Part shown: piece after piece, positions 31,155 to 41,133 of the stretch
How positions within the stretch are numbered: position 1 is the stretch's first letter
Layout: the number at the start of each line of letters is the position of its first letter
From: Symsagittifera roscoffensis
Taxonomy: Eukaryota; Xenacoelomorpha; Acoela; Convolutidae
NCBI RefSeq assembly: GCF_963678635.1
Contig: NC_087066.1
Coordinates: 33,361,301-33,425,300 of the forward strand
DNA: 64,000 bases
Reading direction: 5' to 3'
The notes under the pieces: model-generated
Told to the model about the DNA's origin: nothing
The model's input: only the letters and a program-made list of their open reading frames with translations
Database searches by the model: none
Translations under genes and position numbers: made by a program

Positions 31155-31379
31155 CAGAATCATTCAATCGAGTTTTTGTTAACTTGAGATAGAAATTCAA
31201 AAAACGTTTGATTACGGTATATCCATATGTCCGAATATTTTTTGGCATACTTTTCTGGAATACGTACACGGTATTCCAAAAAAGTATGCCAAAAAAAATT
31301 CGGACATATGGATATACCGTAATCAAACGTTTTTTGAATTTCTATCTCAAGTTAACAAAAACTCGATTGAATGATTCTG
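31155..31379. repeat. fold-back palindrome, unit 3, longer arms
   Basis: Arms extend about 24 bp further on each side than in units 1 and 2, to CAGAATCATTCAATCGAG and its complement, giving about 110-bp arms. This unit probably preserves the original right end. Units 1 and 2 have the right arm cut at GTTAAC by the tandem junction. Confidence 0.85.
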
Positions 31380-31445
31380 AAGTAATGCAACGCAAGCGTG
31401 TATGGCCAGAGTTAACACAAGAATTAAGCTTGGGTATATTTATCT

Positions 31446-31450
31446 GACTA
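31446..31450. repeat. target-site duplication GACTA of the mag-like element
   Basis: GACTA precedes the left LTR and recurs at 41,129-41,133 directly after the right LTR. This 5-bp duplication fits a Ty3/gypsy integrase. Confidence 0.85.
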
Positions 31451-31664
31451 TGATAAAATGTTACTTTGTTGTAGCTAATTCTAAGTTAAAACTATAAAAA
31501 GAATATGGAATTAAGATGAATTAGTCGGTAAGTTAAAACATTAAAACAATGAGAGATCATTCTCTCCGCCGGAGAGAATGACCAATGAAGGTCATAATAA
31601 AGTGACCAGTTAAATAAACTAATATGTTTTGCAGTAATTGCAAAACATGATGTAAATCACAACA
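31451..31664 (-). repeat. 3' LTR of the mag-like element
   Basis: 214 bp, TG...CA on the plus strand. It contains two strong palindromes: 31,557-31,581 (TCATTCTCTCCG, one base, CGGAGAGAATGA) and 31,624-31,648 (ATGTTTTGCA, five bases, TGCAAAACAT). Confidence 0.9.
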
Positions 31665-31671
31665 TTCCCCT
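31665..31671 (-). other. short polypurine tract
   Basis: Minus strand AGGGGAA lies directly against the 3' LTR, the expected position of the plus-strand primer. It is short, so the primer may extend differently. Confidence 0.5.
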
Positions 31672-31726
31672 AAGCAGGAAAATTTTTTTAAATTACGAGT
31701 AAAATAAGCACCATAACTAACTAAGT

Positions 31727-32200
31727 CTGACTCCTTTCTCCCCCTTTAGGACTAGGAAAGAAAGAAATTAAGCGCTGTAATAAGGAATTGACATTAACTG
31801 GAGCGCCACTAAGTGGTTAAATTCGAAAACTAACTGAGAAGTAATTATCCGGATTCCGACGGATATGAGATGAATTTTGAAAAAATTGAAGTATGGAGTA
31901 GATGTCGTCGAGTTTTATGTGTGAAGTAATGCTTTTAGATACACCAACTGCCAAATTGCCGTAAGTTTTTCCTTTAAAGACTAGGAAAGAGAGGAAATCA
32001 AGCGCCATAAATAAGGAGATGACATTAAACAGAAGCGCCACTATATGATTAAATTCAAAACTAGAATTGTGAATTAATTATCCGGATTCCGACGGATATG
32101 AGCTGGGTTTAAAGAATTCGAGATGAAAAAAAAAATTATCACCAAGTTTTATGGGTGGAAATAACTGGTTTGAGTTATACCAACTAAAAGCAGGTCGAAT
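31727..32200 (-). repeat. two-copy 234-bp tandem repeat in the 3' non-coding region
   Basis: ATTATCCGGATTCCGACGGA occurs near 31,844 and 32,078, and GACTAGGAAAGA near 31,750 and 31,979. Both pairs are offset by about 234 bp. The copies are diverged, much more than the LTRs, so the duplication is an old family feature. Confidence 0.75.
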
Positions 32201-32396
32201 TAGGGAAATTTAGAGCACCAATTTCTTTTGTTTTCCTTTTACTGACGGTTTATCCAAAGGATCGCTTATCCTTTTGGTAGCGTATCCGAAATTACTGAAG
32301 AACGTTTTGATCTCTGAGGTTAGCACCGATTATAGGGTAGTATGAGCTCTTTGAAAATGAGACAGACAAGTGACTGGGATATGTATAACAAATTGT

Positions 32397-32618
32397 TTAC
32401 AAAGATTTATAATCGTTTAAAAAGTTTTCGAGTTCCTTGTTGAAAAGTTCACTATCTAGATCAGAATGATCCCCAAAATTTTCCAGTTCAATCCTTAGTG
32501 ATTCGTCCGTTGATGAGGTTGATATTTGGTTCGAAGATGATGAACTTGAGTCAAGAACGATTAGCTCCGCCGGAGTCGTCTTATTGTCTGACGTATGTGG
32601 TTCTTCAATTTCAATCAC
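32397..32618 (-). pseudogene. Ser/Glu-rich tail fragment of the pol region
   Basis: 73 codons, acidic and Ser-rich (VLDSSSSSSNQISTSSTDES), in a different frame from the upstream 352-codon ORF. It probably represents the C-terminal end of the polyprotein separated by a frameshift near 32,650, or a tiny separate ORF. No domain visible. Confidence 0.4.
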
Positions 32619-32659
32619 GATTGGATCGGTCGCCGAACCGGATGTTTCTTGTATGTTAT

Positions 32660-33757
32660 CTACTGCATCAATAAAATAACGTTGCCATAAAATTTTGGTG
32701 GGCCTACATTTCTACCAGAACGACGGATGGTAGGGGTAATTTTACCGGATTTAGTAGTAGGATCGGTAAGTACAGTGCACTCGTCGGATGAGTCGTTAAT
32801 CTCGTAGACTGGGAAGTCTGTAACCGAGTTGTTGTCCGTTGGATTACACTCATCTTGTCCGTTTTGATGCTCCGAATTGTCGTTGTCCCCTCCCTGGGTC
32901 ACCGTTTTCTGTTCCTCTGTACTAGGTGTTCTGCCGGCGGGTATTATGCTTATTGGACACTCGTAAGGTTGTTCTCTAGGTTGTTCGCTGTTAGGGTCGA
33001 TGTAGTTTTCTAAAACCTCAGATTTTATTTCGGGACGTGTTATAGCGGAATTATGATTATTTTTGATTGAGACGTGAGGTGTATTTAGGTCTGAAATAAA
33101 GCGTTCCCTGGCTACGTCTCTACAAGGAAAACCGCCCGCTATCCATTCCCATTCGCTAGTGTCCGAAATATCCGAAGGAATTATCATGGATTCATCCGAA
33201 GCGAAGTAACCTGGGGGTGTTGTAGACTTCTTTGCGTGATGTGTTTGTCTTCTGGTATGTTTGTGTGAGGACCCTGATACGTATGTCCTAGTTAGGTTGT
33301 CTGAAGTGGTCGGGTTCAACTGTCTTGCCGTTCTTCTGGTTGGCTTTCTTGATCTTGGTTTCCGTGATGGTCCTTTCTGTTTCTGACCTACTTCAACATT
33401 CGCATCAGGAAAATACGGGAATGAAATGTTTCCTTTAAAAGGTCTGATTTTATTTGAGGTATAAATCGGAATCGCAATATCGGATTTTCGAATTATTTTT
33501 CCGTCGGATAACTTTACAGTCGAAGTAGAAGAATTTATAATTCTTTTATTTAGTTCATTATAGAAACAGTCTCGATTTATATTGCCGTTGTATTTCCGAA
33601 GGATTTCACCTTTGAATGGACTTTTGATTGGTAGTCTATTGGCGGTGATTTTCGAGGAAGAAGCATAGTCCGTGTCATAGCCTTTTTCGATCGGGTTCTG
33701 GTTTTTCTTGGCTATCAAGTCGTCCTTGTAGCCGTCCTCTAGTCTGTCATCTGCATT
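32660..33757 (-). pseudogene. pol: integrase C-terminal extension
   Basis: In the same frame as the integrase ORF and directly after its UGA (33,758-33,760). The frame stays open for about 365 codons to a UAG. It begins acidic/basic, then has a conserved-looking segment (IRPFKGNISFPYFPDANVEV), a very basic patch (RKPRSRKPTRRTARQ) and an acidic Ser/Thr/Asp-rich tail. Basic, disordered C-terminal extensions are common after the integrase core in Ty3/gypsy elements and contribute to DNA or chromatin binding. I do not see a chromodomain. Confidence 0.6.
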
Positions 33758-35077
33758 TCAATCCTTAGCTCGTTCCTTAGACAGTATTGATTTCCCTTTG
33801 TCTAAAATTCCAAAGGAGGGTTTACCGGATGCTAATTGTTTCCAAATGGTATTTGGTTTTCTGTTATAGTGTATCTCGAAGGGTGAACATTTAATTTTTG
33901 ATTGATAAGAAGAACGTAAATTCCAGATGATTTTTGAAACGGCATTCTGTAGAGTGCTTTTATCATGTTCTTCTGAAATAGCCAGTAGTTTAATTTTCAC
34001 GGTGTGTGCTAATTTTTCGACCAATCCGTTGGAACGGTGGTCGCCTACTGTACAAAAGATTATTTTGATGTTGTTGGAATCGCAGAATGATTTGAAGTCT
34101 TGACAAGTGAAGCAAGTAGCGTGATCTACCCTTATAGAATAAGGTATCCCGTGTAAGAATATGTATTCTTGTAAAAATTCTATGACTGTTTTTAAAGAAG
34201 TGGACGATGTAATTTTTGCTGACGGGAATTTAGAAAATCTGTCAATACAGAGTAAAATGTATTTCTTTGACCCCCAGTAAGAATCCAAAGGACCCGCGAA
34301 ATCTAAATTTACTTCTTCATTCGGTTCCGATAGTGGAGGAAGTTCACTAATTTGTGACTTAGGAATGACAGTTTTCAAATTCTTACCCGCCGATGTACAT
34401 TCTGAACAATTTTTTCCGTGGAAGTAGATTTGCCTGTTAATATGAGGCCACCAGATGTATTGAGCCAAGTATTTCATTCCAAATTGACCCGGGTGAGTTT
34501 CGTGTAAGGTCTTCATCATTGCGTTTCGTAGAGTAAATGGGATAACAAGTTTACCGTCCATATAAAGTAATCCGTCGGATTCATGCAGGTCTCGGGTAAA
34601 ATGTTTGAAATACGGAGAATTTGCATTAATCTTCTCCACCTTATTTTGAAGTGCTTTAACAATTGGGCTTAACATGGGATCATCTTCTGTCAAGAGAGCT
34701 ACTAACTTGGCATTAAATAAAATATTTAAATCCAAGGGTCGATCCGGCAACTTCAAGTTTTCACGGTATTTTTTAACGAGATTAGCGTGGTCTGATAAAA
34801 GTTGAAAGTCTAAATCTACGGAAATACCGGAAGTGGTGGGATTAATTACAATATTCTTATTATTCATATTAACAGTATCTACAATTTTTTTATCTACAGG
34901 TGAATTAATTAAACTACAATTAGAGATTAAAAAATAAAGAAATGCGGAATTAGAAATTGAAATAATTAGAGTATTTGTATTCGAATAATCCGTTGGAATG
35001 CAATTTGAAGTACAAAATTCTGTTCTTTTGTGATTAAATGAGCAAATTGGAAAAGACGAATTAATGAGTTTTAACAC
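33758..35077 (-). pseudogene. pol: integrase, complete copy
   Basis: 439 codons from the first Met; the frame is open further upstream to the UGA at 35,177-35,179. HHCC zinc-binding region: H192, H195, C224, C227. Catalytic core: D259 (NLDFAG), D318 (RVDHAT), E354 (GLVEKL), with exactly 35 residues between the last two. It ends at UGA (33,758-33,760) while the frame continues beyond. The catalytic triad looks intact. This is the promoter-distal duplicate and the only complete integrase in the element. Confidence 0.8.
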
Positions 35078-35176
35078 TGCTGCTATTAGGTAATTACGTA
35101 ATAAAGCATAATCGGAATTTTCAAGATTAAAACCAATGGCTGAGCAGGTAGTTCTTAGTTTCTCCGGCGGATTTAA

Positions 35177-35638
35177 TCATTTATTAATCTTATTAATGTT
35201 TGCTACTACGAATTCTTCGTCGTAGTGTGATATTGGAAGGGCATTTCCTGATGGGATTCTTGAAATAAGATCAGTAAAACCCATGTCTTTTCCTGCAATG
35301 TGGTTGATAGAGAAATTAAAAGGTAATAGTCTGTCTACCCATCTTGTTAATCTACTGTGGTAGGTTTTATTCCCGTGATTTGGTGATAACGCGGATAATA
35401 AAGCTTTATGGTCGGTAATTACTTCGAAATCTGATCCGTAAAGATAGTTCTTATAATGTTCGACGGCCCATACAACCCCTAGAAGTTCGAGCTCGTTCGT
35501 AGAATATTTAGACTCGTGAGGGTTTAAAAAGCGCGAAGCGAATGAGGTTGTTTTCCAATCGTTCCTGTGGAGTTGTTCAAGCGAGGCCGCAAGTCCGTTA
35601 TGAGAAGCGTCTGTTTTTACTCTAGTTTTACGTTTCAC
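35177..35638 (-). pseudogene. pol: RNase H, second copy
   Basis: 153 codons. Shows KTDASHNGLAASLEQ (first catalytic Asp), the ELELLGVVWAVEHYKNYLYG helix with its Glu, and the TDHKALL Asp, the standard Ty3/gypsy RNase H signatures. It lies +1 relative to the RT frame, and its first codons overlap the RT end by 11 nt. It ends at an in-frame UGA (35,177-35,179) before integrase. Confidence 0.8.
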
Positions 35639-37165
35639 GTCGAAATGGGTATTCTGTTAGGTTTACGATTTCCTCTTTAATTTTTTCAAACGCTTTTGTA
35701 TGGTCGTCGTTCCATTGGAATAATGATTTCTTATTTAAAAGTGGTCGAAGTGGACTTCCTAAGGATGCTAAGTTTGGGACAAATTTTATGTATTGGTTTG
35801 TAGAACCAAAAAACGAACGTAGTTCTTTCAAATTCTTCGGAATAGGTAAGTCTTTTATGGCTTTCGATTTGTCGAATAATGGGGTAATACCAGATTTAGA
35901 GATTTTGAATCCCAACCATTCTATTTCTTTTTGAAAGAATTTACATTGTGACCATTTCACCGCGAAATTATATTCGTCGAGAGTTGATAAAATTTTTAAC
36001 ACGATATTCTTGTGCTCTAAGAAGGATCCTTTGGAAGCGATTAAAATGTCATCCAAATAACAATTGGTAAATGGGATTGAACCTAATGTAGAGTCCATTA
36101 CTCTTTGAAATTCGTTAGGCATATCCCCTAAGCCGTAAAAACCAGTTAAAAATTGGTAAGTACCCGTAATGTCGCCACCCACGATACTGAAGTTACATTG
36201 GTTACTAGTGAATTTATCTAATGCTAATTGACTGTACGCGTTTTTCAGGTCTAAGTTTGTAAACCACACTTCTCCAACGGAATCATTAGTAATTTGTGCC
36301 GCGACATTGTCTACCAGTTCGTGGATGTTTGGCATTTGATATTTGTTCTTGTAAATCTGTTTGTTTATGAACTTGGAGTCTAAGGCTAATTTGATGGATT
36401 TATCTTTTTTACAAGTAATGACTATTGGACTAATAAATCTGTCTTCGTCGCAGTTTTCTAGTTTTTTGATATGTCCTTCCGCCTTTAGTCTATTTAATTC
36501 AGACTTTACCGCGTCCAGTAAATGAAGGGGAACTCGTCTTCCCTTTAGTTGGATTGGTTTTAAGGGTTCGTGAAAATGGGTGATTTTCATTTGATTCTTT
36601 ATTTTTCCAATCCGAAGGAATAAATTTTTGAAAGATTTTGTTATATTTAAACTTTCCCTATCCTGGTTTGATTGAGAGATGGAATTTATTGACTTACACT
36701 GTTTGTTAGTCTGGAAATGTGGAAAGTGTTTCTGAGAGACTTCTATCCCCACTTTTGGAAGGTTGTCATTCCCTAGGATATTTCTCTCGTGTCCCTCGGT
36801 TAAGAAGAATTGACAATCGTTGTCTGACCAGCCGTTTGAAAATATCGGAAGCTTCACCTTTCCAGTAATGTTTATGGCATTATCTGTGAATCCACAGTAT
36901 AAGTCTCTAGTTGATTTATCCACTGGATAGATTTTCAAGTAAGGGTCTCGTAACTTTAATTCGTGAAGTACGTTTTTCTTAAGGAAGCTCACCGGGCTTG
37001 CTGAATCCACTTGAATGTTTAAAATTACTTGGTTTTCTTTTCCGAGTCCAATGTTCAATAATTTCTTTAATTCTTTTCCATCGTTATCGAAAATCGTAGT
37101 TACATTTAGTACAGAATAATCGTCATTTTCACTTTGTCCAGATTCTGACCATGCGTTTATTACAC
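35628..37165 (-). pseudogene. pol: protease-RT, second copy (5' truncated by the duplication)
   Basis: First Met at 37,058, but the frame appears open back to the duplication junction at 37,166. Contains the protease motif VDSASPVSF, the RT block FTNLDLKNAYSQLAL and YLDD, with domain content equal to the upstream copy. It lacks gag because the duplicated segment starts after the zinc knuckles. No initiation signal is expected at the junction, so it is unlikely to be translated as such. Confidence 0.75.
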
Positions 37166-37755
37166 CCGGGGTGAGTTTCGTGTAAGGTCTTCATCATTGC
37201 GTTTCGTAGAGTAAATGGGATAACAAGTTTACCGTCCATATAAAGTAATCCGTCGGATTCATGCAGGTCTCGGGTAAAATGTTTGAAATACGGAGAATTT
37301 GCATTAATCTTCTCCACCTTATTTTGAAGTGCTTTAACAATTGGGCTTAACATGGGATCATCTTCTGTCAAGAGAGCTACTAACTTGGCATTAAATAAAA
37401 TATTTAAATCCAAGGGTCGATCCGGCAACTTCAAGTTTTCACGGTATTTTTTAACGAGATTAGCGTGGTCTGATAAAAGTTGAAAGTCTAAATCTACGGA
37501 AATACCGGAAGTGGTGGGATTAATTACAATATTCTTATTATTCATATTAACAGTATCTACAATTTTTTTATCTACAGGTGAATTAATTAAACTACAATTA
37601 GAGATTAAAAAATAAAGAAATGCGGAATTAGAAATTGAAATAATTAGAGTATTTGTATTCGAATAATCCGTTGGAATGCAATTTGAAGTACAAAATTCTG
37701 TTTTTTTGTGATTAAATGAGCAAATTGGAAAAGACGAATTAATGAGTTTTAACAC
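37129..37755 (-). pseudogene. pol: integrase N-terminal fragment, truncated at the duplication
   Basis: 208 codons matching the start of the complete integrase (one Arg-to-Lys change), up to HETHPG of the zinc finger. There the duplication junction replaces the rest with unrelated residues and a stop. It lacks both zinc-binding cysteines and the catalytic core. Confidence 0.85.
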
Positions 37756-37854
37756 TGCTGCTATTAGGTAATTACGTAATAAAGCATAATCGGAATTTTC
37801 AAGATTAAAACCAATGGCTGAGCAGGTAGTTCTTAGTTTCTCCGGCGGATTTAA

Positions 37855-38316
37855 TCATTTATTAATCTTATTAATGTTTGCTACTACGAATTCTTCGTCG
37901 TAGTGTGATATTGGAAGGGCATTTCCTGATGGGATTCTTGAAATAAGATCAGTAAAACCCATGTCTTTTCCTGCAATGTGGTTGATAGAGAAATTAAAAG
38001 GTAATAGTCTGTCTACCCATCTTGTTAATCTACTGTGGTAGGTTTTATTCCCGTGATTTGGTGATAACGCGGATAATAAAGCTTTATGGTCGGTAATTAC
38101 TTCGAAATCTGATCCGTAAAGATAGTTCTTATAATGTTCGACGGCCCATACAACCCCTAGAAGTTCGAGCTCGTTCGTAGAATATTTAGACTCGTGAGGG
38201 TTTAAAAAGCGCGAAGCGAATGAGGTTGTTTTCCAATCGTTCCTGTGGAGTTGTTCAAGCGAGGCCGCAAGTCCGTTATGAGAAGCGTCTGTTTTTACTC
38301 TAGTTTTACGTTTCAC
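37855..38316 (-). pseudogene. pol: RNase H, first copy
   Basis: Identical protein to the 35,177-35,638 copy, with the same +1 offset from RT and the same terminal UGA (37,855-37,857). The shared lesions show they arose before the duplication. Confidence 0.8.
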
Positions 38317-40462
38317 GTCGAAATGGGTATTCTGTTAGGTTTACGATTTCCTCTTTAATTTTTTCAAACGCTTTTGTATGGTCGTCGTTCCATTGGAATA
38401 ATGATTTCTTATTTAAAAGTGGTCGAAGTGGACTTCCTAAGGATGCTAAGTTTGGGACAAATTTTATGTATTGGTTTGTAGAACCAAAAAACGAACGTAG
38501 TTCTTTCAAATTCTTCGGAATAGGTAAGTCTTTTATGGCTTTCGATTTGTCGAATAATGGGGTAATACCAGATTTAGAGATTTTGAATCCCAACCATTCT
38601 ATTTCTTTTTGAAAGAATTTACATTGTGACCATTTCACCGCGAAATTATATTCGTCGAGAGTTGATAAAATTTTTAACACGATATTCTTGTGCTCTAAGA
38701 AGGATCCTTTGGAAGCGATTAAAATGTCATCCAAATAACAATTGGTAAATGGGATTGAACCTAATGTAGAGTCCATTACTCTTTGAAATTCGTTAGGCAT
38801 ATCCCCTAAGCCGTAAAAACCAGTTAAAAATTGGTAAGTACCCGTAATGTCGCCACCCACGATACTGAAGTTACATTGGTTACTAGTGAATTTATCTAAT
38901 GCTAATTGACTGTACGCGTTTTTCAGGTCTAAGTTTGTAAACCACACTTCTCCAACGGAATCATTAGTAATTTGTGCCGCGACATTGTCTACCAGTTCGT
39001 GGATGTTTGGCATTTGATATTTGTTCTTGTAAATCTGTTTGTTTATGAACTTGGAGTCTAAGGCTAATTTGATGGATTTATCTTTTTTACAAGTAATGAC
39101 TATTGGACTAATAAATCTGTCTTCGTCGCAGTTTTCTAGTTTTTTGATATGTCCTTCCGCCTTTAGTCTATTTAATTCAGACTTTACCACGTCCAGTAAA
39201 TGAAGGGGAACTCGTCTTCCCTTTAGTTGGATTGGTTTTAAGGGTTCGTGAAAATGGGTGATTTTCATTTGATTCTTTATTTTTCCAATCCGAAGGAATA
39301 AATTTTTGAAAGATTTTGTTATATTTAAACTTTCCCTATCCTGGTTTGATTGAGAGATGGAATTTATTGACTTACACTGTTTGTTAGTCTGGAAATGTGG
39401 AAAGTGTTTCTGAGAGACTTCTATCCCCACTTTTGGAAGGTTGTCATTCCCTAGGATATTTCTCTCGTGTCCCTCGGTTAAGAAGAATTGACAATCGTTG
39501 TCTGACCAGCCGTTTGAAAATATCGGAAGCTTCACCTTTCCAGTAATGTTTATGGCATTATCTGTGAATCCACAGTATAAGTCTCTAGTTGATTTATCCA
39601 CTGGATAGATTTTCAAGTAAGGGTCTCGTAACTTTAATTCGTGAAGTACGTTTTTCTTAAGGAAGCTCACCGGGCTTGCTGAATCCACTTGAATGTTTAA
39701 AATTACTTGGTTTTCTTTTCCGAGTCCAATGTTCAATAATTTCTTTAATTCTTTTCCATCGTTATCGAAAATCGTAGTTACATTTAGTACAGAATAATCG
39801 TCATTTTCACTTTGTCCAGATTCTGACCATGCGTTTATTACACCACAACATTCTCTATCGATGAGGTCAGTATTTACATCCGGAATATCCGACGGATTAA
39901 AATCTGTGTTATCTACAATTTGGGTATTTACAATCGTTACATTTTTGCGACGAGATTTACAAAGTCTAGTGAAATGTCCTTTGAATTTACAAGAAGTACA
40001 AGTCGTGTCCTTTGCTGGGCAAACTGCTAAATGACCTTTCGAGAATACACCGCCGCACTTCATACAGTTATTACTCTTTTCGATGTTAAGGGTTGGTTCT
40101 CTTTTGACGTTAAAGTGGTTTCTTCGTCTGTGTACGGATGATCCGTTGGATTTAAAATTATTTGTTAATTTCAGGTGGTTTAAAATTCCTTTTTCATCTA
40201 TGAGTGCAACATTTAGTGCTTCGCGTGGAGTGAGGGTTTCTGTTAACAATTTCCTTTGAATGTCGTAGTTTTTCATATTATTTATGAAAATGTCTCTTAT
40301 CCACTCTTCTTCTCCTGCGGATATGTCGCACTTTTTGGCCATTTCGGCTAAGGCACCCCAAAATTGTTCAAGGGATTCTCTTTCTCGTTGCTTTCTATTT
40401 AATAGTTTATGTCGTTCAAATGTGACATTTGTTTTTCTTACGAATGCAATCGCTAAGAACTC
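38306..40462 (-). pseudogene. pol: gag C-terminus, protease and RT
   Basis: Open from just after the UGA at 40,463-40,465. Numbered from the first Met (40,342), two zinc knuckles occupy residues 93-108 (CMKCGGVF type) and 115-128 (CTSCKFKGHFTRLC, C-X2-C-X4-H-X4-C). Protease DSA is at 220-222, a variant of DSG/DTG. RT has the NLDLKNAYSQLAL block and YLDD at 536-539. It ends at UAA after a frameshift that separates it from RNase H. Gag and pol share one frame, as in several mag-lineage elements. Confidence 0.85.
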
Positions 40463-40915
40463 TCAGAATTCCTTAAAAGAAATTTGCAGAACTTTCACCT
40501 TGGTAAATTTTTGTCCAAAGATCCTTTTTCCTTCATTACCCAGTGCCAGATATAAAACCGAACGTAATTTCTTGTCTGCTTCTTCTATTCGCATTCCGTT
40601 GAATTTCTTGGTTTCAGTTTTTATCGAAGCAGTTTCTTCTTCGTCATACCGTCTTTGCTCTTGAGTGTTTCTTTCTAATCTGGAGCGTCTTTGGGCATCT
40701 GTTTCACCGTCTGTCGGGTTTTCCAAATTTGGAGGTAATGGGCGTTGTCTCTCCGACGGATTGAATAGATTTTCTATGTCAATGTTTTCCTTAGCAATGA
40801 TAGCTAATTGAAACAGATCGCTCCAGTCTTCCCATGGAATGGGAGGGTCTACCGTATGGTTTTGCCAAAAAGGAGGTATTCCTCTCACGTTAGATTCGTT
40901 AGTTGACTGCGCCAT
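40463..40915 (-). pseudogene. gag: gag N-terminus, initiating at the LTR/PBS junction
   Basis: 150 codons. The ATG uses the terminal A of the LTR (40,915) and the TG of the primer-binding site, so translation starts on the junction itself. Early residues (PPFWQNHTVDPPIPWEDWSD) match the pattern at the start of mag-type capsids, and a Glu/Arg/Gln-rich helix region follows. The frame is stopped by UGA at 40,463-40,465 and continues open on the other side into the rest of gag. Confidence 0.8.
40905..40914 (-). other. primer-binding site, mag-like element
   Basis: TGGCGCAGTC on the minus strand, directly adjoining the LTR. It is complementary to a tRNA 3' end GACTGCGCCA, the end of a eukaryotic serine tRNA, as used by 17.6/297-type elements. 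Confidence 0.8.
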
Positions 40916-41128
40916 GATAAAATGTTACTTTGTTGTAGCTAATTCTAAGTTAAAACTATAAAAAGAATATGGAATTAAGATGAATTAGTCGGTAAGTTAA
41001 AACATTAAAACAATGAGAGATCATTCTCTCCGCCGGAGAGAATGACCAATGAAGGTCATAATAAAGTGACCAGTTAAATAAACTAATATGTTTTGCAGTA
41101 ATTGCAAAACATGATGTAAATCACAACA
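40915..41128 (-). repeat. 5' LTR of the mag-like element
   Basis: 214 bp, no difference seen from 31,451-31,664. Followed by GACTA. Confidence 0.9.
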
Positions 41129-41133
41129 GACTA

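Larger units (their letters stand above)
27307..31379. repeat. three-unit tandem array, 1.37-kb unit
   Basis: Units start at AATTCGAAAATA near 27,307, 28,676 and 30,046 (spacings 1,369 and 1,370 bp) and differ by scattered single-base changes. Each unit ends in a large inverted repeat. The junction sequence after units 1 and 2 (AGATA-TTGATAG-GTTGAAA, about 60 bp) is absent after unit 3. The 74- and 79-codon minus-strand frames recur only because the unit recurs. A diverged relative lies at 41,134-42,204. No transposase or RNA gene is visible. Confidence 0.85.
34491..39844. repeat. 2,678-bp tandem duplication inside the mag-like element
   Basis: 34,491-37,166 and 37,169-39,844 correspond base for base at an offset of 2,678, with only a few substitutions seen (for example near 37,702 and 39,189). 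The junction (TACACC/GGGG, 37,161-37,171) shows at most 2-3 bp of microhomology. Confidence 0.9.
31451..41128 (-). mobile_element. mag-like Ty3/gypsy element with internal duplication
   Basis: 9,678 bp on the minus strand: 214-bp LTRs without visible difference, 5-bp duplication, a TGGCGCAGTC primer site directly abutting the 5' LTR, gag with two zinc knuckles, then protease, RT, RNase H, integrase. The small gag beginning MAQSTNES with PPFW and W-W spacing recalls the mag lineage of invertebrate Ty3/gypsy elements. A 2,678-bp tandem duplication (34,491-37,166 and 37,169-39,844) repeats protease-to-integrase-N-terminus. The reading frame is interrupted by in-frame UGA codons and one frameshift, so this copy looks non-autonomous despite its youth. 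Confidence 0.9.
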
